Shown: positions 27,348-36,609, numbered from the stretch's first letter. The stretch: DNA of 64,000 bases from Vampirovibrionales bacterium (GCA_029866025.1 JARXAD010000001.1:355873-419872), one strand, 5' to 3'. Program-made: numbers and translations. The notes: a model not told the origin generated them from the letters alone.

Positions 27348-27507
27348 AGGGTTTATTCTACCGTGCCCAAGGGGTATGTATTACCTTAATAAAACAGGTA
27401 AATTAACAGTTTTACACAAAGCCGCACTTTTTAAGACGATGGCGTTTTTATGCACATGTAATCAACAACTGTTTACTCGTCCGTTGAATTCACACAAGGA
27501 GATACTC

Positions 27508-27871
27508 ATGAACATTTCAAATAATCTAGGGGGGGGGGGTAGAAGCCCTCATTAAAAAAATCGGTCCAGAAGTCAAGGTTCTTTTGGATAATGGTGGCCA
27601 TGCAACTCTCAACCTAAGTCGTAACTTGTTACAAGAATCCGCCCCTAATGTGTTGAAAGTTATTGATAACCACAACTTAGGTGAAGGCTATGATGCCTTG
27701 TTATATGGCCTGTTCCATGATGCCTCTGAGCTTGCTGCCACGGTTAAGGATGTTCCCAGTTTAAAACGTGCCGTTACCCAAGCCTACGAGGCAAAAAAAG
27801 ACTTGTTACATTCTAACTTTAAGAGTCATATCGATGAATTCAATCAAGTTTTAGACGGCTTAAAGAGCTAA
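27508..27871 (+). pseudogene. Small orphan gene interrupted by an 11-G tract (possible phase-variable gene)
   Basis: A strong AAGGAG site precedes ATG at 27508. Seven codons later lies a run of 11 G (27529-27539). As written, the frame ends after 15 codons (R-S-P-H-stop). With ten G, the frame runs on to 27871 (about 120 residues): VEALIKKIGPEVKVLLD..., then NLSRNLLQESAPNVLKVIDN and a C-terminal AYEAKKDLLHSNFKSHIDEF. The downstream part is clearly coding in composition and helix-rich; family not recognised. It is divergent from dnaX and overlaps the next minus-strand gene by 12 bases. Length variation of the G tract, decay and sequencing error are the alternatives. Confidence 0.6.
27529..27539 (+). 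repeat. Poly-G tract (11 G) inside a coding start
   Basis: Eleven G immediately after codon 7 of the small gene at 27508. Ten or thirteen G would restore the frame. This is the type of tract used for phase variation in other bacteria. Confidence 0.85.
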
Positions 27872-28171
27872 TACCGTTGCTATAGCGTCTTGCAGCACTT
27901 CGGTTGCCAGAGTAGCGCCTTGTACCTTCAGTTGCAGTTGGGGCGACAGCCTTACGGTTGTTGCCTCTTCTCCCATCGCGGGCACCGTGGCCACAAAGGC
28001 AATGGACCGAATCACGCCCCCTTGCAGAGTTACCACCGCGCACAAGGCGGCAACGGCTTGGGTGGCTAGGGGCGCAGCTATGCAAAGGATCCACTGAGGC
28101 TGGCCATTGTCTCCCACTCCCGCCAACACCGTTATAGGCAGGGTATTGGTTGTGGAAAGAGGCGGCACCAC
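27860..28171 (-). CDS. Small hypothetical protein
   Basis: 103 residues from a GTG at 28171; family not recognised. Mostly hydrophobic beta/alpha pattern (AVAALCAVVTLQGGVIRSIAFVATV) with little charge. It begins eight bases after the stop of the secreted coiled protein at 28180, on the same strand, so it is likely co-transcribed, but the start is not backed by a ribosome site. Its 3' end overlaps the small plus-strand gene by 12 bases. Confidence 0.4.
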   Translation of the reverse strand: MVPPLSTTNTLPITVLAGVGDNGQPQWILCIAAPLATQAVAALCAVVTLQGGVIRSIAFVATVPAMGEEATTVRLSPQLQLKVQGATLATEVLQDAIATVLAL

Positions 28172-28179
28172 GAAGTCGG

Positions 28180-29097
28180 TTACTCTTCAATAAGCTGCAT
28201 TTTTTGGGTAAAGCCCATGGCCTGCAAGGTTTCGTAGGCTTCCACCCCAACCGCACTGCTGGGCTGAGATTTCACCACTTCCACCAACAATTTGGTGGCT
28301 TCGCGCGGGTTGTTTTGGGCCAGGTTGATCTTCGCCAGCTGGTAATACGTTTTATCCCGCATGGTGGCAAATTCTAGGGCCACCTGTTTTTCAAGCTCGG
28401 CTTGCACTTGGGCCGACGGGATTTTAGACAGAGCTTTGTATAAGCCAATGTGAGACTCGGTGGCGTCTGTCACCCATTCTTTTAAGGAAAGTAGCTCTGG
28501 TTTGGCTTCCGCCACTTTGCCTTGCTGAATAAGGAGCGCCGTGCGGTTCAATCGGTTTTGGGCCGATGCCAAGCCGTAAGGGTTGTCGGGTTTGTCCAAG
28601 GTGGGCATCTTCAACGGAGGGCTGGTTTCGCTTGCTTCGGGGGGCATGACTTGGGCGTTGCGCAAGGGCGGCTGTTGAATGAGGGGTTGGCGAGTGGGTT
28701 GTTTGGCTTCAGCTTCTTCGGCAGCATCATTTAAGGCGGCTTCCACGGCAGCTTCTTCGTCGGCTACGGTGGGCTCTGGCTTTACCTGCTTTTTGCGCAC
28801 AATTTTAACGGTATCCGCTACTCCCGGTATGCCGGCGCCCTTCCGCACTTCCACTATTTCCGTTTCAATGGGCAAGTTGGGGTCTAGTTTTTCGGGTTTA
28901 AACCACTTGTTAAAGGTTTCTTTCACTTTGGCACCGTTAGGGTTCTCCGGTGGCTTAGGGCGATCGGCGGGGTTGTAAGGGCCAATGCCTTGAGCAACGC
29001 TAGAAGCGCTTAGGATGACAGTGACGGCAAACAGTGCGGCCACTACAAGGGTTTTAGCAAGCAACGGCTTGGAAAAGGACTTGAAAAACGAAGTCAT
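28180..29097 (-). CDS. Secreted TPR-like protein
   Basis: 305 residues. N-terminal signal peptide (KPLLAKTLVVAALFAVTVILSASSVAQ), a charged and Pro/Glu-rich middle (about 35-160), and a C-terminal helical region like TPRs: NRTALLIQQGKVAEAKPELL and YYQLAKINLAQNNPREATKLL. Probably a periplasmic or surface protein of assembly type; function unknown. It precedes the small gene at 27860 and follows the LCP gene by 157 bases, in which no other gene is visible. Confidence 0.75.
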   Translation of the reverse strand: MTSFFKSFSKPLLAKTLVVAALFAVTVILSASSVAQGIGPYNPADRPKPPENPNGAKVKETFNKWFKPEKLDPNLPIETEIVEVRKGAGIPGVADTVKIVRKKQVKPEPTVADEEAAVEAALNDAAEEAEAKQPTRQPLIQQPPLRNAQVMPPEASETSPPLKMPTLDKPDNPYGLASAQNRLNRTALLIQQGKVAEAKPELLSLKEWVTDATESHIGLYKALSKIPSAQVQAELEKQVALEFATMRDKTYYQLAKINLAQNNPREATKLLVEVVKSQPSSAVGVEAYETLQAMGFTQKMQLIEE

Positions 29098-29233
29098 GGG
29101 AAATAAAAAGCCAGAAGTTTAACAAGACAGAAAAAATCAACAGTAGGCAACGGTCACAAATCACGTGACTCATTGAAAAAATCAGTCTAAACCAAACATA
29201 GTTGGCGCATTGGTTATGTAAACAAGCGTTACC

Positions 29234-29256
29234 AAAAGCCCTATTAGGCGGGGCTT
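29234..29256 (-). terminator. Probable intrinsic terminator after the LCP gene
   Basis: Read on the minus strand, AAGCCC (starting inside the TAA stop) pairs with GGGCTT, followed by TTGG. It overlaps the stop codon of the LytR-CpsA-Psr gene. Six bp; the T-run is short. Confidence 0.5.
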
Positions 29257-30751
29257 ACAAGGAGATGTCGTTGCCAATCACCAAGGTCATGTCTTCACGC
29301 CCACCGCACGAGAGAGGCTCGTAGGAGGCCCCGTGAGGCGCCACCACCCAGTGGGCTTCTTTCAGCTTGGGGTCTATGTTGCGTAAGGTCGTCACCCACC
29401 CATCGGAGACCCGAGCCGTGTGCTCAACAATTTGGGTGGTTTCGCGTTTACGGGGGGTTTCACAGGTGACGTTTAGATTTTTGGCTGCCAAGGCTTCTTT
29501 TAAAGCAGGCAAGCGCTCGACAATTTCTTTGGGGTAAATCAGGCCAATATTTAAAGACTCTACAGCTTCATGACTGGCGTTATCCCCTAAAATCATGCGA
29601 TTAAGCAACAGTTGCGCTGATTCGGCATGCACCACCCAAAAGCTGGCCCACTCGCTGCTGGGCTCACCCGGCAAGGTGGCCAAACGAATGGCACTTTTAG
29701 GAAGGCTACGCCCCAGCCAGCCCATGCGCACCATGGCATCCAGGGGCATATCCGTTTGAATGTTACTCATCGCCACGTTCACCAAGGAAGGAATGCGAGG
29801 CAGTACCCACGGGTCTTTCATTTTACGAGTGACTGCCGATAGAAACTGTTGCTGGCGTTTAATGCGTCCAATATCACCCAAGGCATCGTGACGAAACCGT
29901 AGGAAGCCTTCGGCTTCCACGCCATTCATGTGGCGCCAGCCAGGCTCAAAATCAATGTGAAGGTGGCCACTAAAATCGTGGTATTTCATTTTTTGAGGAA
30001 CGTACACGTCCAAGCCGCCCACGGCCTCCACCACATCCTTGACGCCATTCAGGTTAATGACCACATAGTGATCAATGGGAATGCCAAAAGATTTTTCCAC
30101 CACCCGCTTGGCGGCCTCGGCGCCACCGTAAGCAAAGGCACTGTTCAGTTTGTCAGTGCGCCCATTTTCCAAGGTGATTTTCGTATCACGCGGTAAGGAC
30201 ACAATGGACAATTTGGGCTCGCCGTGGCTGGTGTCTACGCGCATCAGCATCATGGTATCAGAGCGAACCCCTTGGAAGGTTTCCGTTGGGGTTTTACCTT
30301 GGGGATTCACATCCACGCCCATGACTAATAGCACTTGGTCTGGGGGGAGCATGGGAGACCCAAAGTTATCTAAGCCACGTGGCAAAAGACTGTTTTCGGT
30401 AGTGTTTGCCTGGGCACTTTGTTGCCAAAACACCACGCCCGTGGCTAGCACAGCGCTAATTACCAAGGCTAGCAGCATGACCCCCACACGCAGCATCACC
30501 AAACGGCGTCGGCGTTGGGACAAACGCTCTTGGGCCAAGCGTACCAATAGCTTTGGGGGAAGCCGATCCGACGCAGGGGCTTCGGCTACTATGGTGTTTC
30601 CACTGGTTCGGGGCTGGTTTTCGGAACTTGTAGACAGCTCTTGTAAGGTTTGGCGTAAAAAGCCACTGCGGCCGCCATTGACACGGTTACCAGAGCGGTC
30701 ACTCGAACGGTCATGGGAGCGAAATGGCGGTAAATCGGTGGGCGGTTCCAT
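29255..30751 (-). CDS. LytR-CpsA-Psr family cell wall glycopolymer transferase
   Basis: About 498 residues. A cytoplasmic charged N-terminus, one membrane helix (about 85-110, MLRVGVMLLALVISAVLATG), then the LCP domain: RSDTMMLMRVD, LSIVSLPRDTKITLENGRTDK, LNSAFAYGGAEAAKRVVE, and GFLRFRHDALGDIGRIKRQQ, which carry the catalytic-site arginines and aspartates of the family. A C-terminal LytR_C-like domain is likely (VECLPAL..., the C-terminal third). These enzymes attach polymers to peptidoglycan outside the membrane. The start at 30751 is the first ATG; a TTG at 30775 is possible. The terminator hairpin overlaps its stop. Confidence 0.9.
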   Translation of the reverse strand: MEPPTDLPPFRSHDRSSDRSGNRVNGGRSGFLRQTLQELSTSSENQPRTSGNTIVAEAPASDRLPPKLLVRLAQERLSQRRRRLVMLRVGVMLLALVISAVLATGVVFWQQSAQANTTENSLLPRGLDNFGSPMLPPDQVLLVMGVDVNPQGKTPTETFQGVRSDTMMLMRVDTSHGEPKLSIVSLPRDTKITLENGRTDKLNSAFAYGGAEAAKRVVEKSFGIPIDHYVVINLNGVKDVVEAVGGLDVYVPQKMKYHDFSGHLHIDFEPGWRHMNGVEAEGFLRFRHDALGDIGRIKRQQQFLSAVTRKMKDPWVLPRIPSLVNVAMSNIQTDMPLDAMVRMGWLGRSLPKSAIRLATLPGEPSSEWASFWVVHAESAQLLLNRMILGDNASHEAVESLNIGLIYPKEIVERLPALKEALAAKNLNVTCETPRKRETTQIVEHTARVSDGWVTTLRNIDPKLKEAHWVVAPHGASYEPLSCGGREDMTLVIGNDISL

Positions 30752-30980
30752 TGAAAACAATTTCTGAAAAAGCAAACAAGGGGAAGATGATAAGCCATTG
30801 CCAAGGGTGTTCGGTGCAATGGGGAGGATGAACGCTCAATTATGACATTGAGGCGGCGGCAATCCAACACGTTGCTGGTAAAAAAGGTTTTAAGGCCACT
30901 ACTACAGGTATAAACGTTGGTGAAAGAGAAAATTGCCTCCCTTGCTTGGAGGAGTTTACCCTGTTGTGGCCCACAATGGG

Positions 30981-31478
30981 TTAAGGCTTGGGGGCTATGC
31001 GCTGGTAAAGCGTCTCAATAGCCTTTGCATCATGGTAGCCCACCATCACATCATCCAGTGCGCCACCGCGCTGAATGGCCACCACCACCGGAATAACCGC
31101 TGGCTTATAGGCACTGATAATAGCGCCTCGGGTCGGTTTGTCGTATTGCACGTCAATAAGCAGGGTTTGCACACCCGTATTTTGGGCTGATACTTTGGCT
31201 ATTTCAGGCGCCATACGCTGGCAATCGTGGCAGTATTTGGATTTAAACACCACCACCAATGGGTGTTGCAGTACTTGGGGTAAAACGCCACGCACTTGCG
31301 CCACCGAAACTTTTTGAATGACGGTAAAGGCCATGGGGTTCACGGTGGTTTGCTCTGTGGGCAACGTGGGGGTTGTTCCGTTATCAGGGCCTTGTAGTGC
31401 AGGTTGGCATCCCGTTAGGCTAAGTACGGTAAGGGCTGTAAAAAAAGTGGTGGCACAGAAGCGAAATAATGAATTCAT
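30981..31478 (-). CDS. Thioredoxin-like lipoprotein
   Basis: About 165 residues. The signal sequence ends in a lipobox (LSLTG-C24), so it is probably lipidated by Lgt, whose gene lies immediately upstream. A thioredoxin-like domain follows with C83-H-D-C86 (FKSKYCHDCQRM) and later IPVVVAIQRGG, which fits the cis-proline region. Likely a periplasmic-side disulphide or reductase component. The frame extends far upstream, but the lipobox fixes ATG at 31478. Confidence 0.8.
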   Translation of the reverse strand: MNSLFRFCATTFFTALTVLSLTGCQPALQGPDNGTTPTLPTEQTTVNPMAFTVIQKVSVAQVRGVLPQVLQHPLVVVFKSKYCHDCQRMAPEIAKVSAQNTGVQTLLIDVQYDKPTRGAIISAYKPAVIPVVVAIQRGGALDDVMVGYHDAKAIETLYQRIAPKP

Positions 31479-31552
31479 AAGGGGGTAGGTCCTAACATTA
31501 AAGGGGGGGAGGAATACCGAATATTTATGGATTGTGCATTTTATGGGTCGGG

Positions 31553-32392
31553 TTATGTGTTTGTTAACGGAGCTGAATGTGGAGACGTACGGGGTTGGCT
31601 TAAGGTCCAGAGGCAAAGGCCAATCCCGATGCCTGCCAGGCTCATCCATTGAGAGGCGCTAAGGCCTAAGCCAAGCCAGGGTAACACCAAACGGTCACCG
31701 CGGATGAATTCCAATCCAAATCGTAGGAAGCCGTAGCCCACTAAAAACGCAGCAGACCAACGTCCCGTGGGTTGAAGCAGTTGTGGAAACCGCTTTTCCC
31801 ACACCAGTAAAACGCCTAACAATAACAGTGCCCCCACGCTTTCAAAAATAGGAGCAGGGTAGACCGGCCACGGATGAGACACATGGCCCAAGGGGTAAAC
31901 AATGGCGGTAGCCGTTAACCACTGAAGGGTGGCGGGTAATGCTGAGGCATTGACAACACCTCCATAACAACAGCCCGATAACAAGCAACCGACACGCCCA
32001 AAAGCCAGGCCTACCAGCGCACCGGGAGAAAAGACATCGGTGAGGGTTAAAAAAGAAACCTGTTGCTGTTGTGCCGCCAGCCCTAAAACGGCCAACGCAC
32101 CAGCCACGCCGCCGTACCATACCAAGCCACCGGGGTAGAGTAGTAGTGGCAAGGGTGATAGGACAAAACGATCCCACTCATACAAGCAGTACAGGCCTTT
32201 GGCCCCCACAATGGCGCCCAGCATCACCCAAGGTAACCATTGCCAAATGGCATCGGCGGTTAGGCCCAATTTAGGAGCGCGCCATGCCATCACAGCCCCA
32301 CCAAACAATAGGCCCAAGGCCAACATCACCCCAAAGCTGGGAATAGACACCAAGCCCCACGGGGCCATCCACTGAAGTAAAAAGGGGTGCAT
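31553..32392 (-). CDS. lgt: Prolipoprotein diacylglyceryl transferase Lgt
   Basis: 279 residues, seven or so membrane segments. It transfers diacylglycerol from phosphatidylglycerol to the lipobox cysteine. The family region reads LAFGRVGCLLSGCCYGG, a variant of the usual GRLGNFxNGE seen in some Lgt-like proteins, and VYPAPIFESVGALLLLG matches the P-x-x-x-E motif. FGLEFIRGD near the end fits too. Start at ATG 32392. It lies 75 bases upstream of the thioredoxin-like lipoprotein gene, a natural substrate partner. The GCCYG variant raises slight doubt about exact substrate. Confidence 0.9.
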   Translation of the reverse strand: MHPFLLQWMAPWGLVSIPSFGVMLALGLLFGGAVMAWRAPKLGLTADAIWQWLPWVMLGAIVGAKGLYCLYEWDRFVLSPLPLLLYPGGLVWYGGVAGALAVLGLAAQQQQVSFLTLTDVFSPGALVGLAFGRVGCLLSGCCYGGVVNASALPATLQWLTATAIVYPLGHVSHPWPVYPAPIFESVGALLLLGVLLVWEKRFPQLLQPTGRWSAAFLVGYGFLRFGLEFIRGDRLVLPWLGLGLSASQWMSLAGIGIGLCLWTLSQPRTSPHSAPLTNT

Positions 32393-32490
32393 GGTACCTG
32401 CCTTTGAATACCGTCGTGATACTAAGAACAAGGGGTTTTTCCCCTCTCGTGGCATTATAGGTGGAATGCTTATTGTTTGCCGGATTTCCA

Positions 32491-33657
32491 ATGGTTGTCC
32501 AAAGTCCACCACCACAAACCTTTGCTTGCAACCAATGCGGCCAGTGCTGCACCAGCGTGTCTATTCCCATAGAACCTGAAAAGGCCAAAGCCTTAAAGCA
32601 ATTGGATTGGGTAATAGAACGCTTGGCTTTGCACGGTGTGGATTTCGAGCCCTTGCCTAAAAATAAATACGATACCCGCTGGCAGGTGCCCCTCACTGCC
32701 GAGCGTCGGTGTGTGTTTTTGGGGGATGCCAACGAGTGTTTGGTGCATCACTTCGCAGGGCCTGAATTAAAGCCCGATGAGTGCCATCGCTATCCTTTTT
32801 CATCGGGGTTTCGTTCGTCAGGATTGCGTCAGGGTCCTGTAATGGACGACCCTGTTGGACTTCAGTATGACGTGACGGCTTCCTGCCAGAGTGTTGCAGA
32901 CGGCTTAAGCGAGGGTATTGTTAACTGGCAACCGTCGTCAATTCCGCCTCCTCATCCACTGGGTGTGGACGCTTTGCCAGAGGAATGGCCTGTGGTTAAC
33001 CAAAAAAGCCTTCCCTGGGGGGAACGAGACGCATGGCTATCTTCTTTAAGGCCACTCATCAAAGACAAATCGGTAACGGCATGGCAGCTGTTGCAAGCCG
33101 CGTCCCAAATCTTTCATAAGTCACCACAAAAATCGAGGGTAAATTCAAGCTTTTTTGAACGCCTCTGGTTGATTTTATGTTTGAGAAAACCCTATAGCCT
33201 CTGGAGTGTCGCTGCCCTTCTTTCGGGGAAAGGCTATGTTGATAACAAGGTGTTGGGAACGACTCCTATTGCTCTTGCCTCGGTATTGTCTCAGCCTGTG
33301 TCCGATACATCGACGGCACTGAAGGCCTTTGTGGTGAGTATTTTGTCTCGTCGGTTGCCCTATGTCATTGGCATGGATGCCCAAGGGCTGTGGTGGTTGG
33401 CTTTTAGCGGCTGGGTGTTGGTTCGTTTTTACGCTCGTGCGCTTTTTTTACTAGAAAATAACACCATGAATAAAACCATGATGGACAATAAGACCGAAGG
33501 GAAGAGGGCAGATGTGGATGAATCCCTGGTTGTGGTGGCCATTCGGTTGGTAGAGCGGTATTATACGGGGCATCAACCTCGCTTTGTGGCGTGGGTGCAT
33601 CGGCGAAGCCGCGCATCTGCTGTGTTGGGCCGATTACTAAAGGTGTTTCCCTCATGA
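32491..33657 (+). CDS. YkgJ-type cysteine cluster protein with unknown C-terminal region
   Basis: About 388 residues. The N-terminus has the CxxCxxCC cluster (C13, C16, C19, C20) and further Cys/His positions (RRCVFLGDANECLVHH, CHRYPF), as in the YkgJ/UPF0153 family thought to bind metal. The remaining 250 residues are not recognised; they include hydrophobic stretches (KAFVVSILSRRLPYVIG). The stop TGA overlaps the start ATG of the next gene (ATGA at 33654), indicating translational coupling to the TPR/pseudo-matrixin gene. Divergent from lgt. Confidence 0.75.
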   Translation: MVVQSPPPQTFACNQCGQCCTSVSIPIEPEKAKALKQLDWVIERLALHGVDFEPLPKNKYDTRWQVPLTAERRCVFLGDANECLVHHFAGPELKPDECHRYPFSSGFRSSGLRQGPVMDDPVGLQYDVTASCQSVADGLSEGIVNWQPSSIPPPHPLGVDALPEEWPVVNQKSLPWGERDAWLSSLRPLIKDKSVTAWQLLQAASQIFHKSPQKSRVNSSFFERLWLILCLRKPYSLWSVAALLSGKGYVDNKVLGTTPIALASVLSQPVSDTSTALKAFVVSILSRRLPYVIGMDAQGLWWLAFSGWVLVRFYARALFLLENNTMNKTMMDNKTEGKRADVDESLVVVAIRLVERYYTGHQPRFVAWVHRRSRASAVLGRLLKVFPS

Positions 33658-35402
33658 TGCGTCGATGGGTGTTTTTCTGCCTACTGTTTGTTTGCTTTGG
33701 GTCTCAGGCAGGTGCTGCCCCTTTGCCCCCACAGCAGCAAGCCTTGTTAGATTCCTCGTGCCCTGCTGCGGAAGCGGCGAGCTATCAAAAAACACCGGTA
33801 CAAAAACTCGTCAATGATGCCAATCGTTTGGCCGATACCCAAGATTTTTTAGCCGCCCTGTGCCGTTATCAGGTGGTGGTCGCTCGCCAACCCCATCAGC
33901 CCACCTTGTTGAACAACTGGGGAGTATTGGTGTTTAACCACGCCATGACCTTGCAGCAACAGCACCGCTATGAGGAATCGCGCCAGTGGCTAGGGTTGGC
34001 CCAACAATTGCAGCCTAGCCATGCTGAACCCAAAGACGCAGTGGCTGCCAGTTATTTTGATGAAGCCATGTGGTTGCGCAATCAACCCAACACGGAGGCC
34101 ACCGATGCCTTGGTGGTACACCGTTTGCTGCAAGCTAAGGCCTTAAACCCCAATTTACCAAACCTAAAACGGGCCTTGGGCATGACGTATTTGCAACAAG
34201 GGGTGGAACGCAGCCATGCCGGTGATTGGCCCGAGTCCGTTGAGCTATTAAGTAAAGCCCGAATCGAGTTGCCGGATCATCCCGATGTTCCTCAGGTGCT
34301 GGCCCAAACCAAGTTGCAGTGGGCCCAAACTTTGGATGCCACCGACCCGCAACGCAAAATGTTGTTGGAAGAGGCCCAAGCGCTGGATGTGGACTTGGCG
34401 CCTTCGGTAAAGCAATTGCTGGCAGGCAAACGTATTGCCAACGCCACACTGGGCTCAGCGTCAGATAATCAATCGTTACCCCAAAAAATGGCGGCGGTAG
34501 AAACAATTTTGGGCTTGTCGCCGGACGCTTCTGCCACGTTGCCCCAGCGCTTGGCTGCGGCAGAGCGCACCACCTTTGGTAAGCCTAAGGACGGTCCTTT
34601 GGATGTGCGCATTCATCGTCTGCACCAAAGCTTGCTTGGGGTCGGCAATACCATGGCCAACAGCCCCACCCAGCTGGCGTCTCCCATTCAAACCGTGGAT
34701 GGCACCTACTTGGATGCTATTTTGACCACCACAGAAGGTCGCGTGATTCGCTGGTCTCGGTTTCCGTTATCGGTTGCTGTGGATTGGCCCAGCGATTGGC
34801 TTAAAGACGACCAAAAACAATGGCCCGAAAGCATCCCCACCAAAGAAGCCCTGCAACACGCCATTCGCAATGGCATTCAGCGGTGGGTGGGCGGTACCCA
34901 AGGCTTTGTGTCGGTGGTGTGGACGTCCCGCCCTTCGGAAGCCGATGTACGCATTGTGTTTGAAGACACGTATACCGATCGCTTTGCCCAAGCGGATATG
35001 AAGGTGCTGCACAACTTTACCGTACCTAAGGCCAGCAATTTAGCCAAAGCTTTGGGTTTGGCCAGTATGTTTACGCCGGGGGTGGCCAGCTTGGGGCCAC
35101 AGGCAGGGGCGGCCTTGTTGCAATATCAACAGGTTAAAAAATTGGACACCGTGCAGAATGAATCTCGCTTGGTGCTGGGAAAAAACCGATTAAATGCCAA
35201 TACACCTGCCCAGCTAGAAAATACGGTGGCCTACGAGTTTGGCCAAATATTGGGCCTAAAAGGCTTAAGTGAAGATGCGGCAGATATTCGCCACCCCAGC
35301 ACTATAGAGCAACTCACACCAAAGCCATTGTCAGAGAGGGATATTGCCACGCTTCGAGCGCTGTATCAGCGCCCGGCCAGCATTATTTTAAACCTTAATT
35401 AA
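33654..35402 (+). CDS. Secreted TPR protein with degenerate matrixin-like protease domain
   Basis: About 582 residues. Signal peptide (MMRRWVFFCLLFVCFGSQAGA), then TPR-like helices (about 30-230), then a C-terminal domain (about 370-582) with the matrixin layout: TKEALQHAIRNGIQRW, ADVRIVFEDTY, the helix at the zinc site, and LSERDIATLRALYQRP. The helix reads Y527-E-F-G-Q-I-L-G where active proteases have H-E-x-G-H-x-L-G; both zinc histidines are lost. So a binding or adaptor role is likely rather than proteolysis. Translationally coupled to the preceding YkgJ-type gene by an ATGA overlap. Confidence 0.75.
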   Translation: MMRRWVFFCLLFVCFGSQAGAAPLPPQQQALLDSSCPAAEAASYQKTPVQKLVNDANRLADTQDFLAALCRYQVVVARQPHQPTLLNNWGVLVFNHAMTLQQQHRYEESRQWLGLAQQLQPSHAEPKDAVAASYFDEAMWLRNQPNTEATDALVVHRLLQAKALNPNLPNLKRALGMTYLQQGVERSHAGDWPESVELLSKARIELPDHPDVPQVLAQTKLQWAQTLDATDPQRKMLLEEAQALDVDLAPSVKQLLAGKRIANATLGSASDNQSLPQKMAAVETILGLSPDASATLPQRLAAAERTTFGKPKDGPLDVRIHRLHQSLLGVGNTMANSPTQLASPIQTVDGTYLDAILTTTEGRVIRWSRFPLSVAVDWPSDWLKDDQKQWPESIPTKEALQHAIRNGIQRWVGGTQGFVSVVWTSRPSEADVRIVFEDTYTDRFAQADMKVLHNFTVPKASNLAKALGLASMFTPGVASLGPQAGAALLQYQQVKKLDTVQNESRLVLGKNRLNANTPAQLENTVAYEFGQILGLKGLSEDAADIRHPSTIEQLTPKPLSERDIATLRALYQRPASIILNLN

Positions 35403-35410
35403 TGGGCTAT

Positions 35411-36013
35411 TTATTGCAAGCCGTCCAGCGCCTTTTTTAAATTTTCCAAGTTTTCAGCCTTTAAGGTGCCTGCAAAGCGCCATACCACTTTGCCTTGCTG
35501 GTTGATAAGGAAAAAAGATGGAAACCCTTGCAGGCAATAGCCATTCATCAGAGCTTCGGTGGGTTTTTCTAAAATGGTGTAGGCTATTTTGTAGTCTTTT
35601 TTAAATTGCTTGGTGGTGGAAGGCTTGTCGGGAGTATCGCCTGCATTGATGGACAAAATGGTGAGGTCATTTTTATGCTCTTTATACAAAGCCTCTAAAG
35701 CAGGGGCGCTGTGCTGGCAATGGGGGCACCATGAGGCAAATAACTCGAGTAGTACGGGGCGTTTGGCTAGTTCTTTAGACAGCGTCACTGGCTTGCCGCC
35801 GTAGGAAGGCAAGGTAAAATCCATGACTGTGGAGCCTTCGGGTAGCACCACGCGTTGGGGGTTTTCGGGGTCTTTGGAGCAAATAGGGGCGCTACTCGCC
35901 AAGGTTAGCGGTTCCTTTGGGTCGCCAGACACCGTATGATACAAGGCGGTACCAATAAGGCCCGCAATCAGTAACGTGGTAATGCCTAGTACAATGGGTC
36001 GAAGTCCACTCAT
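35411..36013 (-). CDS. TlpA/ResA-like membrane-anchored thioredoxin
   Basis: 200 residues. One N-terminal membrane helix (LRPIVLGITTLLIAGLIGTA), then a thioredoxin domain with the redox motif WC96-P-H-C99, VMDFTLPSYGGKPVTLSK (AhpC/TSA-like start) and the cis-Pro region GFPSFFLINQQGKVVWRFAG. It faces the periplasmic side and reduces disulphides, for example of cytochrome or other envelope proteins. The DoxX/MauE-like gene is divergent and 77 bases away, a common redox pairing. Confidence 0.9.
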   Translation of the reverse strand: MSGLRPIVLGITTLLIAGLIGTALYHTVSGDPKEPLTLASSAPICSKDPENPQRVVLPEGSTVMDFTLPSYGGKPVTLSKELAKRPVLLELFASWCPHCQHSAPALEALYKEHKNDLTILSINAGDTPDKPSTTKQFKKDYKIAYTILEKPTEALMNGYCLQGFPSFFLINQQGKVVWRFAGTLKAENLENLKKALDGLQ

Positions 36014-36090
36014 TGTTTAAAATCCTTTGCCAACTACCATTTAAAATACCAGTATAAATACCACTTAAAACCACTCATTAGGTGCAGTGT

Positions 36091-36609
36091 ATGACGTCTC
36101 CACCATCCTCGCAACCCGCCGTTTGTCCGGTAAGACCCTTACTCAATGTTTACGCGTTACTAGCGCCTTGGGCGTTGCTTTTGGCACGGTTATGGCTGGG
36201 CGCCACCTTTGTGGTGAGTGGCGTGTCCAAATTTCAGTATTTTAACGCGTTTCAGCGAGCGGTTTATGATTACGGGCTGGTGCCTGTGCCGGTGGCTACC
36301 TTTATTAGCCATTGCCTGCCAGGCCTTGAGGTGTTGTTAGGCGTGTATGTGATTATTGGGCTGTTTTTACGCCCGGCGGCGTTGGGTTTGGGGCTGATGC
36401 TGGCAGGGTTTATTGGTATTTTATCTTACGCCTTGGTAACGGGCATGGACATTGATTGCGGCTGTTACGTGGGGGGAAAGTCGGAGCCTGTGACATGGAA
36501 AAAGGTGGCCGACGATGTGGGGCTGTTCTTACTGGCCCTTTGGGTCTGGCGTTCGCAAGCTAACCGTTGGCTGTTGGATAGCCTTGTTTTTCCAGCCCGA
36601 AATGTCTAA
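36091..36609 (+). CDS. DoxX/MauE-family membrane protein
   Basis: About 172 residues, four membrane segments: WALLLARLWLGATFVVSGVSKFQ, ATFISHCLPGLEVLLGVYVII, LGLGLMLAGFIGILSYALVTG and VADDVGLFLLALWVW. The motif GVSKFQ and the DIDCGCYVGGK cysteine pair fit MauE/DoxX-like proteins that serve electron transfer or disulphide metabolism with a thioredoxin-like partner. The ATG at 36091 is favoured over 36082 by an AGGTG site. It is divergent from the TlpA-like gene. Confidence 0.85.
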   Translation: MTSPPSSQPAVCPVRPLLNVYALLAPWALLLARLWLGATFVVSGVSKFQYFNAFQRAVYDYGLVPVPVATFISHCLPGLEVLLGVYVIIGLFLRPAALGLGLMLAGFIGILSYALVTGMDIDCGCYVGGKSEPVTWKKVADDVGLFLLALWVWRSQANRWLLDSLVFPARNV

